Shown piece by piece: positions 22,574 to 29,383 of a stretch of DNA of 29,383 bases. Source of the stretch: Bacteriovoracaceae bacterium UBA4097 (GTDB taxonomy: Bacteria; Bdellovibrionota; Bacteriovoracia; Bacteriovoracales; Bacteriovoracaceae); contig DFXX01000033.1 of the NCBI GenBank assembly GCA_002381765.1, positions 1-29,383 on the forward strand, read 5' to 3'. Position 1 is the stretch's first letter. The number at the start of each line of letters is the position of its first letter. The notes below the pieces were generated by a model, which was given only the letters and a program-made list of their open reading frames with translations, was not told the origin of the DNA and ran no database searches. Position numbers and translations under genes: made by a program.

Positions 22574-23011
22574 TTAGGCTGAATGTAATATGTTTACAAA
22601 CTCTCTGGTCTCATCCTGTTTACTCTCGAGCAGTGACTCCATCTCTTCATTCTTTTTGAGAACCTCTTGGAGGACTTCTGGTATCTTGGGCATAGCTGCT
22701 ATTGGGAGAAAGGCATAGACTCCATAATTCATGAGCTGGAGTTTCACGTTTTCAGGGGTTGTTAGCGAGAGATAAACAAAAGGGGTGAGATCTTTCCTGG
22801 CCCTTAAACTCTTTAAAAGGTCGACTCCGTTTATCTTTGGTATTTTATAATCGCATATCACGGCACCAAAATGCATACTGTTTAACAGTTCGCAAGCTTC
22901 TTCGCCATCACTTGCATAAAGGAGTTCATAGTTTTTATTTATCAGTAAGGATCCAATTTCCAGTCTGATGCCTAACTCTGGATTAACGATAAGAATTTTT
23001 ATAGCTGTCAT
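22574..23011 (-). CDS. Degenerate receiver-domain protein
   Basis: A 145-aa protein with one CheY-like receiver domain (about 4-118) and a short charged helical tail (EVLKKNEEMESLLESKQDE). The phospho-acceptor Asp54 is present (VICDYKIPKINGVDLL). However, the acidic pair normally following beta-1 reads N10-P-E12 (IVNPE), and the conserved Lys before Pro near residue 104 is missing (AFLPIAAM). Phosphorylation may be weak or absent, so it may act as a protein-binding pseudo-receiver. SD GGGAG lies ahead of the ATG. No kinase is adjacent; another, intact receiver lies at 24271. Confidence 0.85.
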   Translation of the reverse strand: MTAIKILIVNPELGIRLEIGSLLINKNYELLYASDGEEACELLNSMHFGAVICDYKIPKINGVDLLKSLRARKDLTPFVYLSLTTPENVKLQLMNYGVYAFLPIAAMPKIPEVLQEVLKKNEEMESLLESKQDETREFVNILHSA

Positions 23012-23123
23012 CTCTTCTCCCTGCCAAAGGTAGAGATTAACTGGATAACTGTGGGTATTAAAATTCCATGTGTTAAGAGATGATTTAGAGTGATTATGAT
23101 GTGAGAAATGCCTTATATATCTT

Positions 23124-23152
23124 GCAAAAATTGGCCTGGATTTCTCCAGGCC
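23124..23152 (-). terminator. Intrinsic terminator of the GlsB-like gene
   Basis: A perfect 8-bp stem GGCCTGGA/TCCAGGCC with loop TTTC (23133-23152), followed on the minus strand by AATTTTTG. It lies 12 nt after the stop codon. Confidence 0.85.
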
Positions 23153-23163
23153 TTAATAGCTTT

Positions 23164-23427
23164 TTAATGATGGGTAATGGTCCTGTGATTTCTGCCACTG
23201 ATAGCTCGGTAGATAGCAAGTAGAACCACGGCCCCGATTACCGAAGCGATAAATCCAGCTGCCTCTCCCTGTTCATAGGCCCCCATTTGAGTACCAATAA
23301 AGTTAGCAAGCAGCGAACCTGCAACACCAATAACCATAGTGATGATAATTCCACCCGGGTCTTTTCCTGGCATAACAAGCTTAGCGATAGCTCCGACAAC
23401 AAGACCAACGATTAAAGCCCAAACCAT
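23164..23427 (-). CDS. GlsB/YeaQ/YmgE-family stress membrane protein
   Basis: An 87-aa inner-membrane protein starting at the ATG at 23427 (AAAGGAG 6 nt upstream); the longer frame from 23457 has no such signal. There are three hydrophobic segments with the family's glycine pattern: IVGLVVGAIAKLVMPGKDPGG, a second around IIITMVIGVAGSLLANFIG, and a third around GFIASVIGAVVLLAIYRAI. The loop GKDPGG after TM1 is diagnostic. Relatives are induced by stress or stationary phase, but their molecular job is unclear. A sigma-54-like site and a TAGACC/GGTCTA inverted repeat lie in the ~80 nt upstream. A perfect hairpin terminator follows. Confidence 0.92.
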   Translation of the reverse strand: MVWALIVGLVVGAIAKLVMPGKDPGGIIITMVIGVAGSLLANFIGTQMGAYEQGEAAGFIASVIGAVVLLAIYRAISGRNHRTITHH

Positions 23428-23462
23428 GACTGACTCCTTTGTTCGAAATTCGGTCATCCACT

Positions 23463-23482
23463 TAGACCAAAATAGAGGTCTA
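23463..23482 (-). repeat. Inverted repeat in the GlsB leader
   Basis: TAGACC and GGTCTA are separated by 8 nt, about 40 nt before the GlsB ATG and just downstream of the candidate sigma-54 site. It could be a leader hairpin or a regulator site. Confidence 0.35.
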
Positions 23483-23501
23483 GCACTGACGAGATTTTAA
23501 G

Positions 23502-23518
23502 TGCAAGTCACGCACCAA
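23502..23518 (-). promoter_or_regulatory. Candidate sigma-54 promoter of the GlsB-like gene
   Basis: On the minus strand TTGGTGC-GTGAC-TTGCA. The -12 half is perfect; the -24 half differs from TTGGCAC at two bases. The GG-to-GC offset is exactly right. The start would lie near 23491, giving a ~64-nt leader. Confidence 0.45.
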
Positions 23519-23584
23519 GTTTTATTACGGATGTTCAGTTACTTAAAGAGAGAATTCTTGATCTTTGGGTCAATAGTGGCAAAA

Positions 23585-24130
23585 TTAGTGGAAAGACCAA
23601 ACAACTAAACCGGTTATTATGACCCCGAGGCTTAAACCATTGATAGGAGCGAGCAGGTATTTATAGATTGTTTTCTGTTTGAGGGTTTCCAATAATACTT
23701 TTTTATTAATGGCGTAGAGAAGATTAGTCGCAATCGTATAGCTTGCCAGAAAGACCATAGTTGCAAATCTAAGATCTCCATTCTCCTTACCCATGAACTG
23801 GTAGTTAAATAGCTCAATAGCCGAATAATTTCCTAAGAAAAAGAAGAAGAACCACAGGCAACTCACAGTTTTTCTCTTAGAGTCGAAAACTTGTATCCAG
23901 ATTCTGGCGACGAGGGACACTGCTATAAAGAGCACAAAACAGGACATACCAAAAAGAAAAATTCGAACTTCGAATTTTCCATTCATAAAGAATTCTTTGG
24001 CGAAGGATGCACCTAAGATAAAAGAACCGAGTAAGGTCGCTACAATCTCTACCTTATCGTCTTTACTGGTGGTCTCTTGGAGGTCAAAGAGATCTTCAAT
24101 GTCTTTTAAATGATATTTTGGAAGCCCCAT
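23585..24130 (-). CDS. Polytopic membrane protein, unknown function
   Basis: A 181-aa protein with a soluble N-terminus (MGLPKYHLKDIEDLF, then LQETTSKDDK) and about five hydrophobic segments (around 29-48, 56-76, 88-108, 122-142 and 160-179). Aromatic-rich stretches such as CLWFFFFFLGNYSAIELF stand out. I do not recognise the family and see no catalytic motif. There is no SD at a useful distance; TAACAT lies exactly 6 nt before the ATG, and a TTCAAG -35 lies 17 nt further up, so a leaderless mRNA is likely. It lies about 160 nt upstream of, and in the same direction as, the GlsB-like gene. Confidence 0.7.
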   Translation of the reverse strand: MGLPKYHLKDIEDLFDLQETTSKDDKVEIVATLLGSFILGASFAKEFFMNGKFEVRIFLFGMSCFVLFIAVSLVARIWIQVFDSKRKTVSCLWFFFFFLGNYSAIELFNYQFMGKENGDLRFATMVFLASYTIATNLLYAINKKVLLETLKQKTIYKYLLAPINGLSLGVIITGLVVWSFH

Positions 24131-24165
24131 CCTACGATGTTATCAGGTATTACTAGGGGCTTGAA
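24131..24165 (-). promoter_or_regulatory. Candidate leaderless promoter of the polytopic membrane protein
   Basis: Minus strand: TTCAAG, 17-nt spacer, TAACAT (24137-24142), then exactly 6 nt to the ATG at 24130. Confidence 0.45.
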
Positions 24166-24270
24166 TGAGGAAAAATATGACGGGAGGAGGGAGACGGATA
24201 GATTTTGTCAGGATTGGAAGAAGTGCCATCGTACTGGCTTTTATGCTAAAATCCTTTCAGAGGGTCAAGC

Positions 24271-24627
24271 ATGGAAAAAAAGATAATGATCGTCGAAGAC
24301 GATTTGAGTATTTCAGAAGCCCTTAAAGAGCTTCTGAGCTATGAGGGCTTTAATGTCCTTCAGGCTTTTAATGGCCAGGAAGCTTTAGATCGACTTCAAT
24401 CTGGCTACCGGCCGGATCTTATTTTGCTGGATCTTATGATGCCGATTCTGGATGGGATTGGCTTTAGAAATGAGCAACTTAAGTCACACCTTTTTTCCCA
24501 AATTCCAGTTATTATTCTAAGCGCTGATGGAAATATTAAGTCTAAAGCTGAGCAGGTAAAGGTCTCTAACTTCATCAAGAAGCCGGTTGATATCGATCAT
24601 CTAATTAATGTTGTTAACTCTATCTAA
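24271..24627 (+). CDS. CheY-like single-domain response regulator
   Basis: A 118-aa receiver domain with no output domain. All functional residues are present: acidic pair Asp10-Asp11 (IVEDD), phospho-acceptor Asp54 (LLDLMMP), Ser84 at the switch position (IILSADG) and Lys104-Pro105 (FIKKP). It probably relays phosphate or binds a partner, as in chemotaxis or other two-component circuits. No histidine kinase is adjacent. AGAGGG precedes the ATG by 6 nt. The MEDS-domain gene follows after 74 nt in the same direction, apparently with its own promoter. Confidence 0.94.
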   Translation: MEKKIMIVEDDLSISEALKELLSYEGFNVLQAFNGQEALDRLQSGYRPDLILLDLMMPILDGIGFRNEQLKSHLFSQIPVIILSADGNIKSKAEQVKVSNFIKKPVDIDHLINVVNSI

Positions 24628-24666
24628 AGTCTACCTAAAGTTATCACTTAAATAGCCCGGCAGAGT

Positions 24667-24701
24667 TTGAAAGCTTCCGAGCGGAGTGTTAGCTTATCTG
24701 C
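24667..24701 (+). promoter_or_regulatory. Candidate leaderless promoter of the MEDS gene
   Basis: TTGAAA (24667-24672), 17-nt spacer, TAGCTT (24690-24695), then exactly 6 nt to the ATG at 24702. The nearest GGAG is 16 nt or more away, too far to be an SD. Confidence 0.5.
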
Positions 24702-25238
24702 ATGAGTGAAATGCCACAGCTCCTCTACCCACTGAAGGGCAAGCATCATATTCAATATTTTGAGAATGATGACAAGTTGGCCCAAGCAATGACCAGTTAC
24801 ATTGAAGATGCTCTTCGAAGTAATCAAGGCTTTCTTATTATTGCTACTAAAGAAAACAATGCAGAATTCCAGAGACTTCTCACTGAGCGAGGTTTTGATG
24901 TGGAGAGCTTCTTTCATCGTGGGCAGTTGATTTTACTGGATGTGAAGATCATTCTCGAGCGGTTGATGATTCATCAAGTTTTAGATGCTGAAATGCTTCA
25001 TTCTTTTGTATGGGGAGAAGTTAATCTAATCCAAAAAAAATTCCCCAAAGTTAAGGCCTACGGGGAAATGGTGAAGACTCTTTGGAAGGACAATAACCTT
25101 CATGGAATGATTACAGTCGATCGTGTTTGGAAAAAACTTTCAGATGATTTAAATTTCTCTCTTCTTACTGCCTATTCAATGCAGCATCTTAATGATGAGA
25201 AGTATGGAATTGCTTTTCATGATGTCATCCAAAAGTAA
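24702..25238 (+). CDS. MEDS (DcmR-type sensory) domain protein
   Basis: A 178-aa cytoplasmic protein made of one MEDS domain, the RecA-like fold first noted in the DcmR regulator and methanogen sensors. Typical blocks: HHIQYFENDDKLAQAMTSYI, GFLIIATKENNAEFQRLL, GQLILLDVKIILERLM, VKAYGEMVKTLW and FSLLTAYSM. In other bacteria such domains sense small molecules and sit next to kinases, receivers or anti-sigma factors. Here the intact receiver just upstream is a likely partner. No DNA-binding or output domain is fused. The ATG has no SD and probably starts a leaderless mRNA. Confidence 0.88.
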   Translation: MSEMPQLLYPLKGKHHIQYFENDDKLAQAMTSYIEDALRSNQGFLIIATKENNAEFQRLLTERGFDVESFFHRGQLILLDVKIILERLMIHQVLDAEMLHSFVWGEVNLIQKKFPKVKAYGEMVKTLWKDNNLHGMITVDRVWKKLSDDLNFSLLTAYSMQHLNDEKYGIAFHDVIQK

Positions 25239-25295
25239 TCTCTCACCTTTATTTCGATTTCAATTGTAATCACTGCTTGTGGCCTATAAAGTAAA

Positions 25296-26321
25296 ATGAT
25301 GAATAATCAAAATTACGGCTATCACCGACCTAATGGCCTTCCTCCTGAAATTAATGCAATTCTAAGATGGTTTTCTCATAACTCTAGATTAGTAAAGTAT
25401 GCTCTGGCAGGGCTTTTTATCGTCTTCGGAATTTATACCAGCTTTTATACTGTTCAACCTAGTGAGGAAGCAGTCGTCATTCGTTTCGGGAGATATGACC
25501 GAACTACACCTCCAGGTCTTCACTTTTTAGGCCCTTTTGGAATCGAGCAGGCGATTAAGGTGAAAACCAAATTGGTGCTTCAAGAAGAGTTTGGTTTTAG
25601 GACTAGAAGTACTACTCAACATGTAACCGATTACAGTAAAGATGATTTTGAAAAAGAATCTTTAATGCTTACTGGTGATTTGAATGTCGCCGATGTTGAA
25701 TGGATCGTTCAGTATCAGATAGCAGATCCTCGGAAGTATCTTTTTGCAGCTCAAGACCCTCAAAGAAATATCAGAGATGTTTCTGAAGCCATTATGAGAA
25801 GAGTTGTTGGTGATAGAATCGTGAATGAAGTACTGACCACCGGGAGGGTAGAAATCGCCACAGAAGCCCAGAGGCTTTCTCAGGAGGTTCTCGATAAGTA
25901 TGATATTGGTATCAGAGTTATCACCGTTAAGCTGCAAGATGTGAATCCGCCTGATACTGTGAAACCGTCTTTCAACGAAGTGAATGCGGCTAAGCAGGAG
26001 CAAGAGAAGGCGATTAATATGGCAGAAGAAGCTTACAATAAGGTAATACCTGAAGCTCGAGGTAAAGCCGATGAGACAATCTCCAATGCCGAGGGTTACG
26101 CTTCTGCTATAGTGAATAGGGCGAAGGGAGATTCTCAAAGATTTCTCATGACCTTAAAAGAATACCGACAAGCTCCCGAAGTCACACGGACCAGAATATA
26201 TATAGAGACAATGCAAGAACTGTTTAACCGCTTCAAAAACTTAACTATTGTCGATGAGAAAGTTAAGGGTTTACTTCCAGTTTTTAATCAGGGTTCAACC
26301 GATCTCAAGGCAGCACAATGA
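25296..26321 (+). CDS. hflK: HflK, membrane protease modulator (SPFH protein)
   Basis: A 341-aa protein. A short Asn/Tyr/Pro-rich cytoplasmic N-terminus is followed by one membrane segment (about 34-52) and then the SPFH/band-7 domain (EEAVVIRFGRYDRTTPPGLHFLGPFGIE, DVEWIVQYQIADPRKYLF, DIGIRVITVKLQDVNPP). A long helix follows (EVNAAKQEQEKAINMAEEAYNKVIPEARG). With HflC it forms the large cage around the FtsH protease and tunes membrane-protein degradation. The start is one of two consecutive ATGs (25296 or 25299); TATAAA lies 5 nt before the first and there is no clear SD. It overlaps hflC by 4 nt (ATGA). Confidence 0.95.
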   Translation: MMNNQNYGYHRPNGLPPEINAILRWFSHNSRLVKYALAGLFIVFGIYTSFYTVQPSEEAVVIRFGRYDRTTPPGLHFLGPFGIEQAIKVKTKLVLQEEFGFRTRSTTQHVTDYSKDDFEKESLMLTGDLNVADVEWIVQYQIADPRKYLFAAQDPQRNIRDVSEAIMRRVVGDRIVNEVLTTGRVEIATEAQRLSQEVLDKYDIGIRVITVKLQDVNPPDTVKPSFNEVNAAKQEQEKAINMAEEAYNKVIPEARGKADETISNAEGYASAIVNRAKGDSQRFLMTLKEYRQAPEVTRTRIYIETMQELFNRFKNLTIVDEKVKGLLPVFNQGSTDLKAAQ

Positions 26322-27307
26322 AAAAGCCGTTAAATCTCTTTATTCTTACAGCTATCACATTCCTTCTACTCATAGCTTCGTTTTCGGCGATGTACATCCT
26401 TCCTGAAGGACGTCAGGCGATAATAACTCAGTTTGGTCGCCCAGTTGGAGAGCCCGTTACGAATGCTGGTCTTCATATAAAGCTACCTTTTATCCAGAAT
26501 ATTCAGTTTGTGGATAAGCGAATTCTTTCGTGGGATGGTTTTCCTAATCAGATACCTACTCGCGATAAAAAATATATCATCGTAGACACTACTGCCAGGT
26601 GGCGTATTGATGATGCCTTAAAATTTATTCAAACTGTCCAGAATGAACGAGGAGCCAAGGCACGTTTAGATGCAATCCTTGACGCCATTACACGAGACAC
26701 AATTTCCAATCATAATCTGGTTGAAGCTGTCAGAAACACAAACTCTATCCTCGATTACATCGAAGAGAAGAGATTGGAGTCAAAGCGTAAGCTGGATAGT
26801 GGAGAAATTCTGGTCGCGGAAGAAGAAGAAATTACCGGCGAAATCGAAAAGATTAAAATAGGTCGTGAAAATTTAAGCAGTATGATTGCTAAAAAGGCAG
26901 CTCTCGAGCTTGAGCCTTTCGGGATTTCAATCATTGATGTTCAACTTAGGCGTATTGCTTATGAGCAAAGTGTAGAGAAAAAAGTTTATGAGAGGATGAT
27001 TTCTGAGAGAAAAAGAATTGCCGAGAAAATACGCTCAATAGGAAAGGGAGAGAAGGCTAAGATTCAGGGAAAAACCAGTCGTGATTTACAAAGGATTAAC
27101 TCTGAAGCCTATCGGGAAGCCCAATTGATCAGAGGTAAAGCTGAAGCGGAGTCAATGAAAATTTATGCTCAAGCTCTCTCGCAGGATAGAAAATTCTATG
27201 AGTTTATCAGAACCATGGATGCATATAAGGACTCGTTGAAAGAGGATACAAAATTCATTCTTTCAACTGATTCCCCCTTCCTGGAAATGCTCAAGAGAAG
27301 GCCGTAA
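26318..27307 (+). CDS. hflC: HflC, membrane protease modulator (SPFH protein)
   Basis: A 329-aa protein with an N-terminal membrane anchor (about 8-27) and a band-7 domain (EGRQAIITQFGRPVGEPVTNAGLHIKLPFIQ, DTTARWRIDDALKF, GISIIDVQLRRIAY). A helix rich in K, R and E follows (ERMISERKRIAEKIRS, then GKGEKAKIQGK). A Lys/Glu-rich insertion near 150-175 (RKLDSGEILVAEEEEITGEI) separates band-7 elements and resembles the insert seen in other HflC proteins. It partners with HflK around FtsH. It is translationally coupled to hflK. It ends 2 nt from the convergent chemoreceptor gene, with no visible terminator. Confidence 0.95.
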   Translation: MKKPLNLFILTAITFLLLIASFSAMYILPEGRQAIITQFGRPVGEPVTNAGLHIKLPFIQNIQFVDKRILSWDGFPNQIPTRDKKYIIVDTTARWRIDDALKFIQTVQNERGAKARLDAILDAITRDTISNHNLVEAVRNTNSILDYIEEKRLESKRKLDSGEILVAEEEEITGEIEKIKIGRENLSSMIAKKAALELEPFGISIIDVQLRRIAYEQSVEKKVYERMISERKRIAEKIRSIGKGEKAKIQGKTSRDLQRINSEAYREAQLIRGKAEAESMKIYAQALSQDRKFYEFIRTMDAYKDSLKEDTKFILSTDSPFLEMLKRRP

Positions 27308-27309
27308 AT

Positions 27310-28818
27310 TTAGCTAGCTTTTCTTTTGAGTGGATTCATGGGGACAATGTTTTCTTTGCCCTGTCCTTTGCCATGATCCACATCGATTTGTTGAAAATCC
27401 ATATACTTTTTTATACTCTCAAATAATTCGTTAAAACGTTCGGCTTCTCCGAATAATGATTCTGCTGCTTCGTTAATCTTTAGAGTGGAAGACGCAATTT
27501 GCTGCGAGTTCTCATTGAAGACAATGATTGAGCTATCCATCTGCTTCACTCCCAGCTCCTGCTCTTTAGTCGCATGGCTGATATCTTTAACAAGGTTATC
27601 TAAACCGGCCATATTAACCTTTATGCGATCAAATTCTTTAGTTAAGTGATTCTTACCTTCATTAAAAGTTTGAGAGACTTCAATGCAGCTCTGCTGAGTT
27701 GCTTCGAAATCTTCCTTAATGCTTTTTACCGATTCGCTAAGAATTTTCTGACTCTCTTGAATCAGCTTAGAAATTTCACCAGCAGCCGCCCCGGAGGATC
27801 CTGCAAGATTTCCTACTTCCTGAGCAACCACGGCAAAGCCTTTTCCGTGTTCCCCGGCTCTTGCAGCCTCAACCGAAGCATTGAAGCTTAGAAGCTTGGT
27901 TTGAAATACGATATCATTAATAATTTTGGTTTTATCTAATACGTGAGTAACTGAGTTAACAACCTGTTCAAGCTTTTGTTCTGTCTCGTTTTTCAAATGG
28001 TTAATTTTATCTCTTAAGGCCATAACATTCTCTGCTGAGCTTGCTATGTTTCTAAGTATCTTATCACCATCCGAAACAGATGTTTTCGTGGTATGCGAGA
28101 GTTTGGATGCTTCTTGGCAGTGCTCCGAAGTGCTTTTTAGCATCTGGAAAATTTCGGTAGAGCTACTAGAGAGATCACTCAGGGAAGTTGCATTTTTCGA
28201 ACTTAATGAACTCAGGACTTCTGAAACATTTTTATTGGAAGAGGAACTTTCTTGAAGAAAGCTAACCATTGGTAAGATTTCTTTTGAGAGTTTTAATTGA
28301 AGAAGAAGCGACTGCTTGAATTTCATAACCAGATAAAGGCAAGCCGCTGTTTGGACCACTACGAAAGCCGCATGAATCGATACAATTCCAACGGAAGCAC
28401 TATAGTTGAAGATACTTTCAGGTAGATAGAAATAGAACAAAAGGTGGTGGAGGGCTGCGGTTGCAGCAGCGGACAACAGGACCGCAATATCAGCAAATAA
28501 ACAAAGTAGACCAATAAAAACGAAGATATGAAAGTGCCACTCGATCATACCTTTTCCCAGGTGAATCATAATTCCAGAAAAGGCGAGAGTGGTGAATCCG
28601 AAGAGAATATTAGGCAACAGGCGACTCGAGCTTGCCTTTGATAAAAGAAATTGAGCCCCAACAAGAAGTAGGGGAAGAACGATGGCTATCCACTTTTCTG
28701 TGCCAAAATAATTGGCCATAATGAAAAAGATTGGAATATGAGCAAGCAGAGCGAAGATGCCAATCTTCTCGATTCTCTTTTGATGGTCTGAAATTGAGAA
28801 ATCACTTTGTACTGACAT
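27310..28818 (-). CDS. Methyl-accepting chemotaxis-type transducer with polytopic membrane sensor
   Basis: A 502-aa protein. Residues ~20-168 hold about six membrane segments, including an EWHFHIFVFIGLL motif and an ALHHLLFYFYLPESIFNYS loop instead of a periplasmic sensor domain; I recall the HFHxF...HH pattern from other bacterial transducers. There is no obvious HAMP domain. A Ser-rich coiled coil (~180-260) leads to the MCP signalling hairpin with tip EAARAGEHGKGFAVVA (about 317-332), which contacts CheA/CheW. The C-terminus is short and basic (NPLKRKAS). GGGGAT lies upstream of the ATG. It overlaps the upstream thioredoxin-like gene by 17 bp. Confidence 0.92.
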   Translation of the reverse strand: MSVQSDFSISDHQKRIEKIGIFALLAHIPIFFIMANYFGTEKWIAIVLPLLLVGAQFLLSKASSSRLLPNILFGFTTLAFSGIMIHLGKGMIEWHFHIFVFIGLLCLFADIAVLLSAAATAALHHLLFYFYLPESIFNYSASVGIVSIHAAFVVVQTAACLYLVMKFKQSLLLQLKLSKEILPMVSFLQESSSSNKNVSEVLSSLSSKNATSLSDLSSSSTEIFQMLKSTSEHCQEASKLSHTTKTSVSDGDKILRNIASSAENVMALRDKINHLKNETEQKLEQVVNSVTHVLDKTKIINDIVFQTKLLSFNASVEAARAGEHGKGFAVVAQEVGNLAGSSGAAAGEISKLIQESQKILSESVKSIKEDFEATQQSCIEVSQTFNEGKNHLTKEFDRIKVNMAGLDNLVKDISHATKEQELGVKQMDSSIIVFNENSQQIASSTLKINEAAESLFGEAERFNELFESIKKYMDFQQIDVDHGKGQGKENIVPMNPLKRKAS

Positions 28819-29383
28819 ATTTTATCCCCATTGGATCAAGTAGTTTTTGATATTCTTTGCTTACAGCACAACCTTTGACCGGATATGAAGTAAGTTTATC
28901 GCCTTGTTTTATTTTAGCTAAGAAATCTAAGACATCGATCTTTGAAAAAGGAGTAATGATTTTCTCAGAGTATCCACCTGCGTAGCGCAGATCTTTTTCA
29001 CTGTCGAAAATGAGAAGAAGAGGTACGGCCATAACAGCGCTTTTCAAATCTTCCTTAAGCTCAGCCATTCTTAAAGTCGTTACATCATAGCCTGAGGCTT
29101 GAAGCTTTCTAGTAATCTCGAAATCCAGGTCATCCAATAAAACAATCTTTTCAGAGTGGTTAGCGTCGCTAAGAGGTGCTCTTGTCAGCAAATGATCAAA
29201 AATCACCTTCGAGCAACTGCAGGCCGGAGTTAGGAAGTGAATTACATTGTGCTCTTTAATTTCATTCACTAAGTGAGGAATGAAATTTCGACTTTGAGGT
29301 TCGTTAAATTTAAAGGAGACATTATGCCAGGAGTGCAGGGTGGTGATAAAGAAGCTAACCCCTATCATCCAACCAATGGCCAA
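28802..29383 (-). CDS. Membrane-anchored thioredoxin-like protein (5' end outside window)
   Basis: 193 codons are visible and the frame is open to the window edge; the first in-window codon is TTG, so the true start is probably beyond 29383. The visible N-terminus is a membrane segment (about the first 16 residues). A thioredoxin-like domain follows: IHFLTPACSCSKVIFDHLL has a C-x-C pair (visible residues 55 and 57) where CxxC is usual. VPLLLIFDSEKDLRYAGGYS fits the cis-Pro and following strand, and a late Cys lies in VKGCAVSKEY. It overlaps the transducer gene by 17 bp, so the two are co-expressed. A redox or sensing link between them is inference. Confidence 0.75.
   Translation of the reverse strand: MAIGWMIGVSFFITTLHSWHNVSFKFNEPQSRNFIPHLVNEIKEHNVIHFLTPACSCSKVIFDHLLTRAPLSDANHSEKIVLLDDLDFEITRKLQASGYDVTTLRMAELKEDLKSAVMAVPLLLIFDSEKDLRYAGGYSEKIITPFSKIDVLDFLAKIKQGDKLTSYPVKGCAVSKEYQKLLDPMGIKYVSTK

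Noticed and set aside
1..29383. Mobile element, prophage or genomic island
   Set aside because: No transposase, integrase, phage gene, long terminal repeat or duplicated tRNA end was found; gene content and base composition look uniform apart from the GC-rich RRM tail.

Overview
The window is an ordinary-looking, densely packed chromosomal segment (moderate, roughly 43% G+C by eye) from a Gram-negative bacterium with many exported proteins. The mix (DapF, TlyA, HflK/HflC, MCP, MEDS and receiver proteins, eukaryote-like RRM proteins, kelch/TolB propellers, many unrecognised signal-peptide proteins) suggests Bdellovibrionota, probably the Bacteriovorax/Peredibacter side. That placement is inference from gene content only. 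I see no insertion sequence, prophage, integrase or CRISPR array.

Layout. 1-5500: a small exported protein, a tRNA with CAT anticodon, dapF-tlyA (overlapping ATGA), a putative outer-membrane protein, apt, a small DUF2259-like exported protein, and a CobB-type sirtuin. 5600-10500: asnB with a strong terminator, a lipoprotein joining TolB-like and kelch propellers, and an MFS transporter. 10440-13530: a minus-strand run FUSC - CorA - HD hydrolase - free methionine-R-sulfoxide reductase. 13590-14700: two tandem paralogous RRM RNA-binding proteins, each with its own promoter, near-perfect Shine-Dalgarno (SD) and strong terminator. 14795-18177: a two-gene operon of an MBL-fold (beta-CASP-like) exonuclease and a RecB-type nuclease fused to an XPD/DinG-type Fe-S helicase. 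18276-20243: three small exported or acidic proteins of unknown function. 20225-24130: a glutamine-synthetase-family ligase, exported proteins, a degenerate receiver, a GlsB/YeaQ membrane protein and a membrane protein. 24271-29383: a CheY-like receiver, a MEDS-domain protein, hflK-hflC, a polytopic chemoreceptor-like protein and a membrane-anchored thioredoxin-like protein cut by the window edge.

Three signals go beyond the gene list. (1) At least seven genes lack an SD and carry a -10-like hexamer exactly 6 nt before the ATG, which predicts leaderless mRNAs. (2) Three sites match the sigma-54 -24/-12 pattern with exact GG/GC spacing; they lie ahead of a DUF2259-like protein, an acidic 86-aa protein and GlsB. 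The second sits inside a terminator hairpin whose 3' arm is the SD of the next gene. (3) The nuclease/helicase operon at 14795-18177 brings together two nucleases and a Fe-S helicase, and is the best candidate here for an incompletely described DNA-processing system.

Several start codons were placed by SD or promoter position rather than by the longest reading frame (apt, kelch lipoprotein, HD hydrolase, FUSC, GlsB, the 55-aa protein). No gene-free stretch exceeds 300 bases.
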